NCBI GenBank assembly: GCA_022865865.1
Contig: JALHTN010000353.1
Location: 1-14,790, forward strand
From: Anaerolineales bacterium
GTDB lineage: Bacteria > Chloroflexota > Anaerolineae > Anaerolineales > UBA4823
Reading direction: 5' to 3'
Length of the DNA: 14,790 nucleotides
The notes below the pieces were generated by a model. That model was given only the letters and a program-made list of their open reading frames with translations, made no database searches and had not been told where the DNA came from. The position numbers and the translations under genes were made by a program. Positions 5,752-14,209 of the stretch are shown here, piece by piece; the stretch's first letter is position 1, and the number at the start of each line of letters is the position of its first letter.

Positions 5752-6501
5752 ATGATGGCTGGATTGCGCCTGTATTTGGGTCGTCAAGCTTCAAGCAGCT
5801 GGCGATATATTGTTGAACAATCCCTTTACCTTTTATTTGGTTGGGTACCAACTGTGATCGGCTTGGGATTGCGCGGATTTTTTTATCGTTTGATCCTCAA
5901 TATGGATGGTTGGGCAGCCATCGAAAACAATGTGCGGCTGCGAATGGCTGATAACATTCATTTGCAGAATGGTGTTTATCTAGATCAAAATACCTACCTG
6001 CATGCCTGTCCACAGGGGATTGAGATTGGCGAGAATACAATTATCATGTATGGCGCCGTCCTGCACGTTTATAACTTCCGGGATTTGCCGGATTCGGGGA
6101 TAAAAATCGGTAGAGATAGCCTGGTTGGTGAGTACACCGTGATCCGGGGTCAAGGAGGTGTTGAAATTGGTGATAGGGTATACACTTCACCCTTCACCCA
6201 AATAATTGCAGTTAATCACGTATTTGATGATCCGGAACAGCCCTTTGTGGATCAAGGCATCACAGCAGAGGGGATCCGGATTGAGGACGATGTTTGGTTA
6301 GGTTCAGGAGCGATCATCACTGATGGAGTGCGAGTTGGAAGGGGTGCAGTGGTTGCTGCCGGATCTGTGGTTACCCAAGACGTGCCAGCCCATTCAGTGG
6401 TTGCTGGTGTTCCTGCAAAACCAATCCGCGATATTGGTAAGCAGCAAGAAATCGAGAAAGAAAGAATTATTTATCATCAAAAGATGGGGAGGAACAAATG
6501 A
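5752..6501 (+). CDS. Left-handed beta-helix acyltransferase (hexapeptide-repeat family, WcaF/NodL-type)
   Basis: The 249-residue protein has an N-terminal hydrophobic/amphipathic stretch (about 20-50) that may sit on the membrane. From about 58 to 225 it carries degenerate hexapeptide repeats with Ile/Val/Leu at every sixth position (for example [49 protein letters not shown]). NHVFDDP with His156 matches the catalytic His region of acetyl/succinyltransferases that use CoA donors. The end [14 protein letters not shown] (212-225) is the standard cap. It most likely O- or N-acylates a sugar of the glycan. The start is weak: no Shine-Dalgarno precedes the tandem ATGATG at 5752/5755, and a 10-codon frame (5718-5750) ends just before it, so re-initiation is possible. 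It overlaps the next gene by ATGA (6498-6501), which indicates coupled translation. Acyl donor and acceptor are unknown. Confidence 0.88.
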   Translation: MMAGLRLYLGRQASSSWRYIVEQSLYLLFGWVPTVIGLGLRGFFYRLILNMDGWAAIENNVRLRMADNIHLQNGVYLDQNTYLHACPQGIEIGENTIIMYGAVLHVYNFRDLPDSGIKIGRDSLVGEYTVIRGQGGVEIGDRVYTSPFTQIIAVNHVFDDPEQPFVDQGITAEGIRIEDDVWLGSGAIITDGVRVGRGAVVAAGSVVTQDVPAHSVVAGVPAKPIRDIGKQQEIEKERIIYHQKMGRNK

Positions 6502-7703
6502 CGGTACTTTCAGTTGTCATACCTGCATACAATGAAGAAAATGGAATCGCCGAGATCGCCGAGCGAGTCTTATCGGTTAAAGAAAGTTTAAAGGAATCCG
6601 GGGTTGAGGATCTTGAACTGCTGGTCGTTGATGATGGCTCAGGAGATAACACCGCTGCAGTTGCTGGAGGGATAGATGGCGTGCGGCTGATACGCCATGA
6701 AAAGAACAGAGGCTACGGGGCAGCCCTAAAAACAGGCTTTTCGAAAGCTAATGGTGAGTTGATCGGCTTTCTCGATGCCGATGGAACTTACCCGCCGGAA
6801 TATTTTCCTCAGCTCTGCCAGAAGGCGCTTAACGGCAGCGAACTTGTGATCGGGACACGCTTATCTGGTACGGACAGCAAGATGCCTTTGACACGCCGGG
6901 TGGGCAATTTCTTCTTTGCCACTTTGCTGACTATTTTAGGTCGCCAGAAAGTATCAGACTCTGCCAGCGGAATGCGAGTTTTCAAGCGCAGTATTCTGGA
7001 GCGCATCTACCCACTACCCGATGGGCTCAATCTAACACCGGTGATGAGCACCAGGGCGGTGCACGAAGGTATCAAGATGGCTGAGGTGCCGATCCCTTAT
7101 GACGAGCGGGTTGGCAACTCGAAATTGAGTGTGGTGCGCGATGGTACCTTATTCCTGCAATCCATGGTTTGGACAGTGCTGACCTACAACCCGGTTAGAA
7201 TACTGGGAATCATTGGTCTGATTGGAATCCTTTTTGCATTGGCGGTCGCAATCGCATTGATCGTGGCCCGCGCCCAAGGTGTAACCTCTTTGGGTCCCTG
7301 GGGTGTATCTGCTATATACGCGGCCATGGTGGCTGGGATCACCGGGATTAGCGTTTTTGCATTGGGCAGCACCTTCAATTATCTGGTGTCACTCTTTTAC
7401 AAGGAACCCATCCGGCAAGGATTATTTGGAAAACCGATTTTTAACCCTTCATTAGATCACTACTTTGGTTGGATCGGTTTGGGAGCGGTAGTAGCGGGTC
7501 TATTATTAGGCGGCGTAAGCACTGTTCTGGGTGTGAGCGGTTGGGAAATCGCCAGGTTGTGGTTATATCTCTTAGGCAGTGCCATGTTTATCCTGGTTGG
7601 TGTCCAGCTGATCATATACTGGATACTGATGCGAGTGTTAGAAGAATTGAGCCAGAGGGGTGAAATGACCCGCAAGGACATGGGTCTTTCCGCTGGATCA
7701 TAA
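6498..7703 (+). CDS. Membrane glycosyltransferase family 2 (dolichyl/undecaprenyl-phosphate sugar synthase-like)
   Basis: The N-terminal 225 residues are a GT-A domain of family GT2: VVIPAYNEE (6-14), [10 protein letters not shown] (43-52), [12 protein letters not shown] (70-81), the metal-binding DxD as [11 protein letters not shown] (93-103), and SGMRVF (157-162). These are the marks of the DPM1/GtrB/ArnC branch, which makes polyprenyl-phosphate sugars. The C-terminal part has hydrophobic segments at about 235-258, 270-299, 323-346 and 355-380, so the enzyme is membrane-embedded, with four helices against the two I recall for GtrB. The start is firm: GGGGAGGA at 6486-6493 lies inside the preceding gene and the ATG overlaps its TGA. 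It could supply a lipid-linked sugar for a side branch or add a sugar directly. Donor and acceptor are not readable from the sequence. Confidence 0.9.
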   Translation: MTVLSVVIPAYNEENGIAEIAERVLSVKESLKESGVEDLELLVVDDGSGDNTAAVAGGIDGVRLIRHEKNRGYGAALKTGFSKANGELIGFLDADGTYPPEYFPQLCQKALNGSELVIGTRLSGTDSKMPLTRRVGNFFFATLLTILGRQKVSDSASGMRVFKRSILERIYPLPDGLNLTPVMSTRAVHEGIKMAEVPIPYDERVGNSKLSVVRDGTLFLQSMVWTVLTYNPVRILGIIGLIGILFALAVAIALIVARAQGVTSLGPWGVSAIYAAMVAGITGISVFALGSTFNYLVSLFYKEPIRQGLFGKPIFNPSLDHYFGWIGLGAVVAGLLLGGVSTVLGVSGWEIARLWLYLLGSAMFILVGVQLIIYWILMRVLEELSQRGEMTRKDMGLSAGS

Positions 7704-7756
7704 TTTAATATTAACGGTAAAGATTAGAATTGGTATATACATTAGGAGCTCAGGTA

Positions 7757-9415
7757 ATGGTTCAAGGTGAAGTGGAATTAAAGGATAATCTTGGGACTCG
7801 CAGGATTCCAAAACTGCGCATGGCAAAATTTCCAAGCGCGGATGATATCGTGCGGGATCAGGCTCTCAATGCGCCGAAATCTGAAGATGCGGTGGATATC
7901 ATGCTGGTAAACCCACCGACACCAGATGGGGGATTGTGGATCCGCACACAGCATCGCGTTGGGCGCAGGACCAGAGAGAATATGGTTTGGCCGCAGGTCT
8001 CGCTGGCTCAAATGGCAGCTTTACTGCATCCGGCTTATAAATTAATAATCATCGATGCCAATGCCGAGCGTATGGGTTGGAAGGAGTTTTCAATCCTGAT
8101 CGACAAATACCAACCCAAATATTATCTCACCCAAGTCACTGCACCGACCTTAGAAAATGATATGTACGGCTGTTTTTTGGCGAAAGCGCGTGGGGCAGTT
8201 ACGATCGCTTTTGGCACCCATGTAACCCCAATTCCGCGTGAATCGCTGCGTCCCTACCCCAATCTGGATTATGTACTGGTCGGGGAACCTGATTTATCCA
8301 TCCGCGATTTACTGGATAACCTGGAAGGAAAGTTCGCTGAACGATCCGAGCAGATAAAGCATTTGTTCAGCGAACATGATCCACTCTACGAACCCGCTCT
8401 GGATGAGGACGGGAAAGTTGACCTGTACAAGATCAAAGGTCTGGCATGGAGAAATGGGGATGAGATCGTGATTAATTTTCCACGCCCATTTATCAAGGAT
8501 TTAAATGATCTCCCCATCCCCAAGCATGAGCTGCTCCCACTCCAGAAGTACCGCATGCCCATGATCAAAGGTCCCTTTACTTTTATTGTGTCGAGTCGCG
8601 GTTGCCCTGCAGGCTGTACTTACTGCATAAAGCATGTTTCGTACCAGTTCAGCGCACGCTTGCGCTCCCCTGAGTTGATCATGGAGGAGCTTTGGCAGCT
8701 GAAAAAAATGGGCATCAACACGATCCATATGTATGCAGATTTATTCACAGTCAACCGGGAGCAAGTCGTTGAACTTTGTCAGCGGATGATTGCTGAGGAG
8801 ATCGATTTAAAGTGGATGTGCAACAGCCGGGTTGATTTTGTGGATGAGGAGATGCTGCAGCTGATGGGGGAGGCCGGCTGCTGGTTGATATCCTGGGGTA
8901 TCGAAAGTGGGAATGAACAAATTCTTAAACATGCTCATAAGGGTGCTGATCCTGCCAAAGCAGAAAGAGCTTTGAGGTCGGCAAAGAAAGCCGGGATCAA
9001 GAACTGGGGTTACTTTATTATCGGCCTGCCCGGGGAAACCGAGGCATCCATCCAAGAGACGATTGAATTTTCGAAGAAGCTGCCCTTGGACATTGCCCTC
9101 TTCCATGTTGCTGCCCCTTATCCCGGGACTCCTTTCTTCTTCGAGGTAGTCGAGAACGGCTGGTTCCGCTCTGGAACACGCTGGGAGCAGGTTGATATGG
9201 ATAAGGGTACAGTTCTTGATTATCCTGAATTATCCGCTGAGCGATTGCTGTACTGGCAGAAACGAGCTTGGCGTGAATGGGCTTTTCGACCAGGCCCAAT
9301 ACTGACCTATATCAAGATGCTTTTGTCAGATTTCTCGACCTTCAAGAGTGCTTTGAGTGTTGGCATTCAGCACCTGACATGGCAATCACAACGTGATATT
9401 CAATCTACTGATTGA
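7757..9415 (+). CDS. B12-binding-domain radical SAM protein of unknown substrate
   Basis: ATG 7757 is chosen because AGGAG lies eight bases upstream (7744-7748); a TTG at 7730 would add nine residues without a better site. The 552-residue protein has an N-terminal cobalamin-binding-type Rossmann domain (about 46-190: IMLVNPPTPDGG, SLAQMAALL, IIIDANAERMGW, VLVGEPD). I see no DxHxxG motif, so any cobalamin would not be bound through the usual lower-axial His, as in many class B radical SAM methylases. The radical SAM core starts with CPAGCTYC, giving CxxxCxxC (Cys283, Cys287, Cys290) for the 4Fe-4S cluster. It includes GIESGNEQIL and a C-terminal portion ending near 552. Family members methylate unactivated carbons, modify lipids or do ring chemistry. 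Here it sits between the GT2 and the O-antigen ligase genes, so sugar or lipid-carrier modification is the natural inference. The substrate is unknown. Confidence 0.92.
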   Translation: MVQGEVELKDNLGTRRIPKLRMAKFPSADDIVRDQALNAPKSEDAVDIMLVNPPTPDGGLWIRTQHRVGRRTRENMVWPQVSLAQMAALLHPAYKLIIIDANAERMGWKEFSILIDKYQPKYYLTQVTAPTLENDMYGCFLAKARGAVTIAFGTHVTPIPRESLRPYPNLDYVLVGEPDLSIRDLLDNLEGKFAERSEQIKHLFSEHDPLYEPALDEDGKVDLYKIKGLAWRNGDEIVINFPRPFIKDLNDLPIPKHELLPLQKYRMPMIKGPFTFIVSSRGCPAGCTYCIKHVSYQFSARLRSPELIMEELWQLKKMGINTIHMYADLFTVNREQVVELCQRMIAEEIDLKWMCNSRVDFVDEEMLQLMGEAGCWLISWGIESGNEQILKHAHKGADPAKAERALRSAKKAGIKNWGYFIIGLPGETEASIQETIEFSKKLPLDIALFHVAAPYPGTPFFFEVVENGWFRSGTRWEQVDMDKGTVLDYPELSAERLLYWQKRAWREWAFRPGPILTYIKMLLSDFSTFKSALSVGIQHLTWQSQRDIQSTD

Positions 9416-9420
9416 TTCCT

Positions 9421-11280
9421 ATGCAGCAGTTGGTCAACAACCGTTGGTTTGCTTTATCTGAGTTTATCTTCGCAACCGCTATCGGAGCGTTGATCCTTAT
9501 TCAGCCCCAATGGGGAGGCTGGCTGGTGATCTTAATCCTGCTCCCCTGGCTATTCCGCCTGATATCGGGCCGGATAACTTTCGAAAAAACAGCATTTGTT
9601 ATTCCAATTGGGTTAATCGTAATTACTGCTGCAATTGGTGTCTGGGCGGCTTATGATCACCAAGCAGCCATTGAAAAATTATGGGTGATCATTGGGGCAG
9701 TTGCAGTTTTTGTTGCACTGGTAAACCAACCAAGGGCGAATTTGGGGGTTGTTGCTAGCCTAGTAGGGCTCATGGGGGTATTCATCGCCATCATCTTTCT
9801 CTTAACGAACGATTGGCATACGCAATCCAGCGATCTTGAGCTGATTAAAAGAGCTGGAGATTGGATCATGGCAAATCGCCCATCGGTTAATAAGATGGTC
9901 TTAACCCCAAATTTTGCTGGAGGGCTGCTGGCCATCCTGGCACCCATACCGTTCGCGCTGGGTATCCACGCCTGGAGAAAGGGGAACCTGGTCCAAACCA
10001 TTCTTTCAATAGGAATGGGTATGGTGATATTAACTGCCTTGTTCTTATCAAGCTCCAGGGGTGCCTGGCTTGCTCTTTTCGTTGGAATTGGATTGTGGCT
10101 GCTTTGGCGATTTAGTATGTATTTATCGCTCAAAGCAAAGAAATCACCGATATTATTGTTTGGGCTCCTGCTGCTCATTATTCTCCTGCCGCTCCTTTGG
10201 GTGATCAGTATTTTCCCTGGTGGGGTTGTGGAGTTAGCAGAACGATTACCCGGGCTTCCGACTGGTGGAAGCCGCTATGATCTGGCAGTCAATACCGGTA
10301 AATTGATTGGAGATTATCCTTTTACTGGTGGAGGCTTGCGCAGTTTTCCGGGTCAATATTCGCAATATATGCTGGTAACACCCTTTTTCCTGTTTGCATA
10401 CAGCCATAATTTTTATCTGGATGTGATTTTTGAGCAGGGATTCTTGGGTGGTTTAGCAATTCTGGTGATCATCGTGAGTGCAGCCTGGCTGCTAATGGCA
10501 AAAGCGGGATCGTCACCAAAATCAACATTAACCACACGACTATCCGCAGCGGTTATCATCAGCACTTTTGTAATCCTGCTTCATGGTCTGGTCGATGACC
10601 CACTTTACGGGGATCTGGGCTCACCTTTACTTTTGTTAGTACCTGGCATGGCGCTCCTGCTGGCTGGGGATTACCCTGTGGTGTCAGATAAGGAATCTAG
10701 GGCTGAATCAGATGATCCTCGAAAAAATGTTTCGGGTAGAGCACTCAATAAGATCATCATTCCGAGTATTGTGGTCATCCTCACCCTTGCTGGAATCGCC
10801 ATCTTTCGAAAACCAATTTTTGCTAGCTGGTATTCGAATTTGGGAGCAGCCCAGATGGCAAAATGGGAATTAGCAAATTGGCCAAAAGACCAGTGGAATG
10901 CCGACAGCGATGTTTCACCATTAGAACCTGCGCAGCAGCTCTTTGATAAGGCTGTGTCAGTCGATCCTGACCAGCGGACAGCCTGGCACCGGTCCGGCTT
11001 GATCGCCATGCAGATGAGAGATTTCGATGCTGCACAGGTAGAACTAGAGCAAGCACTTAAGATTGATCCGGAACATAACGGAATTAGAAAATCCTTAGGC
11101 TATGTTTATGTCTGGAATGGTCATCTAGATCAGGCAGCCTCCTTGCTGGAAGGGATCGACGAAGCCAAGGACGAGATGGAAGCGTATGCCTGGTGGTGGG
11201 GGGAGAACAAGCGCCCTGATTTGGCTGACCAGGCAATAAAAATGGCACAAATATTGAACCTGGAAACCAGTGACCCTTGA
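9421..11280 (+). CDS. O-antigen polymerase/ligase family membrane protein (Wzy_C) with C-terminal TPR domain
   Basis: The protein has about eleven to twelve hydrophobic segments over residues 10-465, with the family signature SSSRGAW before a membrane helix (about 210-216, Arg213). A large external loop (about 268-325) is followed by YSHNFYLDVIFEQGFLG, with the conserved His near 329. These are features of O-antigen ligases and polymerases acting on undecaprenyl-linked glycans on the outer face of the cytoplasmic membrane. After the last helix, residues about 500-585 hold two TPR-like repeats (AWHRSGLIAMQMRDFDAAQVE and KSLGYVYVWNGHLDQAASLL regions). Such tails are found in Chloroflexota and cyanobacterial ligases and may bind the glycan acceptor or partners. 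The start is uncertain: ATG 9421 has no Shine-Dalgarno, and an in-frame TTG at 9412 overlaps the stop of the radical SAM gene, so translation is probably coupled. Polymerase versus ligase cannot be decided from sequence. Confidence 0.85.
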   Translation: MQQLVNNRWFALSEFIFATAIGALILIQPQWGGWLVILILLPWLFRLISGRITFEKTAFVIPIGLIVITAAIGVWAAYDHQAAIEKLWVIIGAVAVFVALVNQPRANLGVVASLVGLMGVFIAIIFLLTNDWHTQSSDLELIKRAGDWIMANRPSVNKMVLTPNFAGGLLAILAPIPFALGIHAWRKGNLVQTILSIGMGMVILTALFLSSSRGAWLALFVGIGLWLLWRFSMYLSLKAKKSPILLFGLLLLIILLPLLWVISIFPGGVVELAERLPGLPTGGSRYDLAVNTGKLIGDYPFTGGGLRSFPGQYSQYMLVTPFFLFAYSHNFYLDVIFEQGFLGGLAILVIIVSAAWLLMAKAGSSPKSTLTTRLSAAVIISTFVILLHGLVDDPLYGDLGSPLLLLVPGMALLLAGDYPVVSDKESRAESDDPRKNVSGRALNKIIIPSIVVILTLAGIAIFRKPIFASWYSNLGAAQMAKWELANWPKDQWNADSDVSPLEPAQQLFDKAVSVDPDQRTAWHRSGLIAMQMRDFDAAQVELEQALKIDPEHNGIRKSLGYVYVWNGHLDQAASLLEGIDEAKDEMEAYAWWWGENKRPDLADQAIKMAQILNLETSDP

Positions 11281-11300
11281 ATAGGGAGATAATAAAACCA

Positions 11301-13958
11301 ATGAATTTTGCCCAGCGCACCATGAAAAATAAGAAAACATTTTTGATCTTGCTAGGGATAATCTTGCTGCTCCTTCTGGCTAGCGGAAATCCTGCATCAC
11401 GAGTCAAAGCACAATCAACAGTGAACTGGTCAGATCCAACCAATTTATCTCAATCTGGATCAGCCAGTGAACCGGTAATGGTAGTAGATGGGGAAGGGGT
11501 ATTCCATGTACTCTGGTTGGATGAATTTGCTGGCTTAGTGTATTCATCTGGTGATGGTATCGAGTGGAGCGATCCCCTGCCGGTGACCCTACCCTCCAGG
11601 GATGCTGTCCCCTATCTGATAGCAGACACGAATGGCTACATCCATGCTTTTTGGACGGACATCGATAACCGTCTTTTTTACAGTCGAGGAAGAGAGTCTG
11701 CTTTTCCAAATTCGGCCAACTGGACGTCACGCGCATTGATAAATACATCCGTTATAAATTTTGATGTTGCCTTGGACGATAATGGTGATCTCCATCTAAG
11801 TTATGTGAATTCCCTCGACAGTGAAGCAGTACCTGCTGGCATTTATTATCGCCGCTTGAGAAATGGAACCAGCACCTGGCTTAGACCGACCTTGCTTTAT
11901 GCCTCTCCATATTTTCGGTCGCTCGATTTATCTAACTCCAATGTAGATGTTTCCACCAGCGTCGATGGTGAAGAAAAGCGGATATTTGTCGCCTGGGACA
12001 ACCGCCCGCGTGAACGCATTTATCTGGCGACTTCTGATGATGATGGAAAAACCTGGAGTACCCCAGTCGAGATCGACCAACCTCAACCAGGGATTATAGG
12101 TTCGGGACCGTCCAATGTCATGGTGGATGCAAATGGGGACCAGGTAATGCTGCTCTGGCGGATGGGTGAAACGGATTCGTTTTGCAACCAGTACTACCAA
12201 TGGTCCCAAGACCGAGGGGAAACCTGGAGCCTGCGCCAACCCATCTATGGCAGCACCCCGATTTGTCTTGAAGAAGTTCAAATCGTTCCAGGAGAAGAGC
12301 ACACCATCGTGATGGGAAAATCTGACCAAGTTTACTTCCTGGCTTGGGATGGCAGTCGTTGGAGTGATCCGCAACTGGAAGAACCCCTGACAGCTTTTAT
12401 TGATGCGGACACTCAAAATCCAATCCAATTAGGCTGCCTGCAGCTGGTACAGAATGAATCAGCATCCATGAATGTGATTGGTTGTGACCAAGGCATTGGT
12501 CAAGATATGTGGTCGATGAGACGACAGTTATCGGACGTCAGTGCGTGGTTTCCATTAGAATCTGGTTGGGGAACGCTGGAAGATGTTGCTTCAGATGATG
12601 TAAAGTTATCATCACCGAAATTCATCACTGATAATCAAAATCGAGCCCATTTATTCTGGAGCAGGTCCGAAAACCTGGCACCCGAAAGTCTTGGGAAAAG
12701 CATTTATTACTCGGCGAGGCAAGACGGACAGTGGTCACCCCCGGCAGAGATTCTGGCTTCATCATCTGGGAAAACTGAACAGATCGATGCGGGTATTGAC
12801 TCAGAAAACCAGATATCTATCGTTTGGAGTGGTGGAAAGAGTGGGGAAATCTATTTCAGCCAGGCGGATTACCGCCAGGCTTTCATCCCTACTTCCTGGT
12901 CAACCCCGCTTTCTTTACCCTCTCCACTGCCGATTGGCAGCTCCCCGGATATTTTGATCGATGGGGATGATGTTATTTACGTTTCCTATGCGATCCCTCT
13001 CAATGAAAAGCGCGGTATTTATTTCACCAAATCGGAAGACGCGGGTCAGACGTGGACGGAATCCAGGTTAGTGGTTAATGCCCAGGAAGCTGAATGGGGA
13101 ATGGTTGATAATCCAAGCCTTGCGATGACCGAAAACGGGGACCTGCATATTGTCTGGACTCGTTATTCACTGCCATCAGGTGAGGGTCCCCTGGAGCTGT
13201 ATTACGCCCGCTCAAGTGATGCAGGATTATCCTGGTCAGATCGCGCATTGGTTGTTGATGGTCCGGTCGTCTGGAGTGAAATTGTAGGTACAGGAACCAA
13301 TACTGTTCAGCGAGTCTGGCAGCAGAAGGGAGGCAGCGGGTCCACAATTTGGCATGAACAATCAATCGATGGCGGTGAAACCTGGGAACGCATCGCACCC
13401 GTTTCTGTATTTGGGGAGATCGTTGGAAATCCCAGTCTGTCATCCGATCAGACTGGACAGCTGCACTTACTGCTGGTTGTTCGAGCCGGTTTAGACACGT
13501 ACGGATTACAGCACTGGGTGTACGATGGACGCAGTTGGAGTGCAGAACCCAGATATGATCTCCAATTTTCACCAGTGACGGAAATCCGTTCAATTGGGAG
13601 TGATTTTTCCGATAATGGAAATCTTGGTGTTGCTCTCTTGAATTCCGACTTTTCTCTGGATGGAAGCCAAGTTTACCAAATGATATTCGCAAATCACACC
13701 ATCGAATTTCCTGAAATTTTACCAACACCGGTTCTGCAAGCAACACCGGTTCCAACTGCCACCCAGATACCAGTACCCACAATAGTGAAAACCGATCCCG
13801 CTCCAACGAGCGAAATTACTAATGAAACACCAGTTCAATTTACTGAGGAAACTGGGAATTCAGGCAGCTCCTCCTGGATCGGCATTGTTGCTCCTGCTGC
13901 AATCGGATTAATCGTTCTGATCGTGATCGTCATCATTGTTCGGTGGATACGGAGTTAA
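11301..13958 (+). CDS. Secreted, membrane-anchored Asp-box (BNR, sialidase-like) repeat protein
   Basis: The 885-residue protein starts with a signal peptide: a basic start MKNKK (8-12), then a long hydrophobic core, with a likely cleavage after VKA near residue 37. ATG 11301 follows AGGGAG (11283-11288) by 12 bases; ATG 11322 would give the same mature protein, and a TTG at 11277 is also in frame. Five Asp boxes (SxDxGxxW) are readable: near 245 (SDDDGKTW), 302 (SQDRGETW), 578 (SEDAGQTW), 639 (SSDAGLSW) and 688 (SIDGGETW), each on a beta-propeller turn. Many other blades carry degenerate forms. The C-terminus has a Pro/Thr-rich spacer (about 808-835), then a hydrophobic helix (about 859-881) and a short basic tail WIRS, so the propeller is displayed outside on a membrane anchor. 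I see no sialidase catalytic signature (FRIP motif or Arg triad), so enzymatic activity is doubtful. It may bind the exported glycan. It follows the ligase gene directly. Confidence 0.85.
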   Translation: MNFAQRTMKNKKTFLILLGIILLLLLASGNPASRVKAQSTVNWSDPTNLSQSGSASEPVMVVDGEGVFHVLWLDEFAGLVYSSGDGIEWSDPLPVTLPSRDAVPYLIADTNGYIHAFWTDIDNRLFYSRGRESAFPNSANWTSRALINTSVINFDVALDDNGDLHLSYVNSLDSEAVPAGIYYRRLRNGTSTWLRPTLLYASPYFRSLDLSNSNVDVSTSVDGEEKRIFVAWDNRPRERIYLATSDDDGKTWSTPVEIDQPQPGIIGSGPSNVMVDANGDQVMLLWRMGETDSFCNQYYQWSQDRGETWSLRQPIYGSTPICLEEVQIVPGEEHTIVMGKSDQVYFLAWDGSRWSDPQLEEPLTAFIDADTQNPIQLGCLQLVQNESASMNVIGCDQGIGQDMWSMRRQLSDVSAWFPLESGWGTLEDVASDDVKLSSPKFITDNQNRAHLFWSRSENLAPESLGKSIYYSARQDGQWSPPAEILASSSGKTEQIDAGIDSENQISIVWSGGKSGEIYFSQADYRQAFIPTSWSTPLSLPSPLPIGSSPDILIDGDDVIYVSYAIPLNEKRGIYFTKSEDAGQTWTESRLVVNAQEAEWGMVDNPSLAMTENGDLHIVWTRYSLPSGEGPLELYYARSSDAGLSWSDRALVVDGPVVWSEIVGTGTNTVQRVWQQKGGSGSTIWHEQSIDGGETWERIAPVSVFGEIVGNPSLSSDQTGQLHLLLVVRAGLDTYGLQHWVYDGRSWSAEPRYDLQFSPVTEIRSIGSDFSDNGNLGVALLNSDFSLDGSQVYQMIFANHTIEFPEILPTPVLQATPVPTATQIPVPTIVKTDPAPTSEITNETPVQFTEETGNSGSSSWIGIVAPAAIGLIVLIVIVIIVRWIRS

Positions 13959-14209
13959 CCCAAAGAGTTATCCTCAGGTATATCGGAATCCAATCCTCAC
14001 CATCATCATTCAACGTACAAAGATTTCCAAGCTAAAAAGAGTTCCCGATTTATTTAAGGAACAGCTTTTATGCACCGAATAAATCTACTCGATCGTTTAA
14101 ACTCGTTGATTTCATTGATCCTGTATTGGTGTCGATCTGAAATTTCCTTTCATATTTACAAGTCATTTTTCTTTGCAAGAATTTACCATTCAGAGGATAA
14201 TTGAACTCT

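Noticed and set aside
13075..13806. 243-codon minus-strand frame within the Asp-box gene
   Set aside because: Residue make-up is atypical (rich in His, Arg, Gln), there is no domain signal, and the opposite strand has a clear protein with five Asp boxes.
13968..14200. TTATCCTC (13968-13975) pairing with GAGGATAA (14193-14200), which includes the permease ribosome binding site
   Set aside because: An eight-base match over more than 200 bases is close to chance for a region of this length; there is no supporting structure between.
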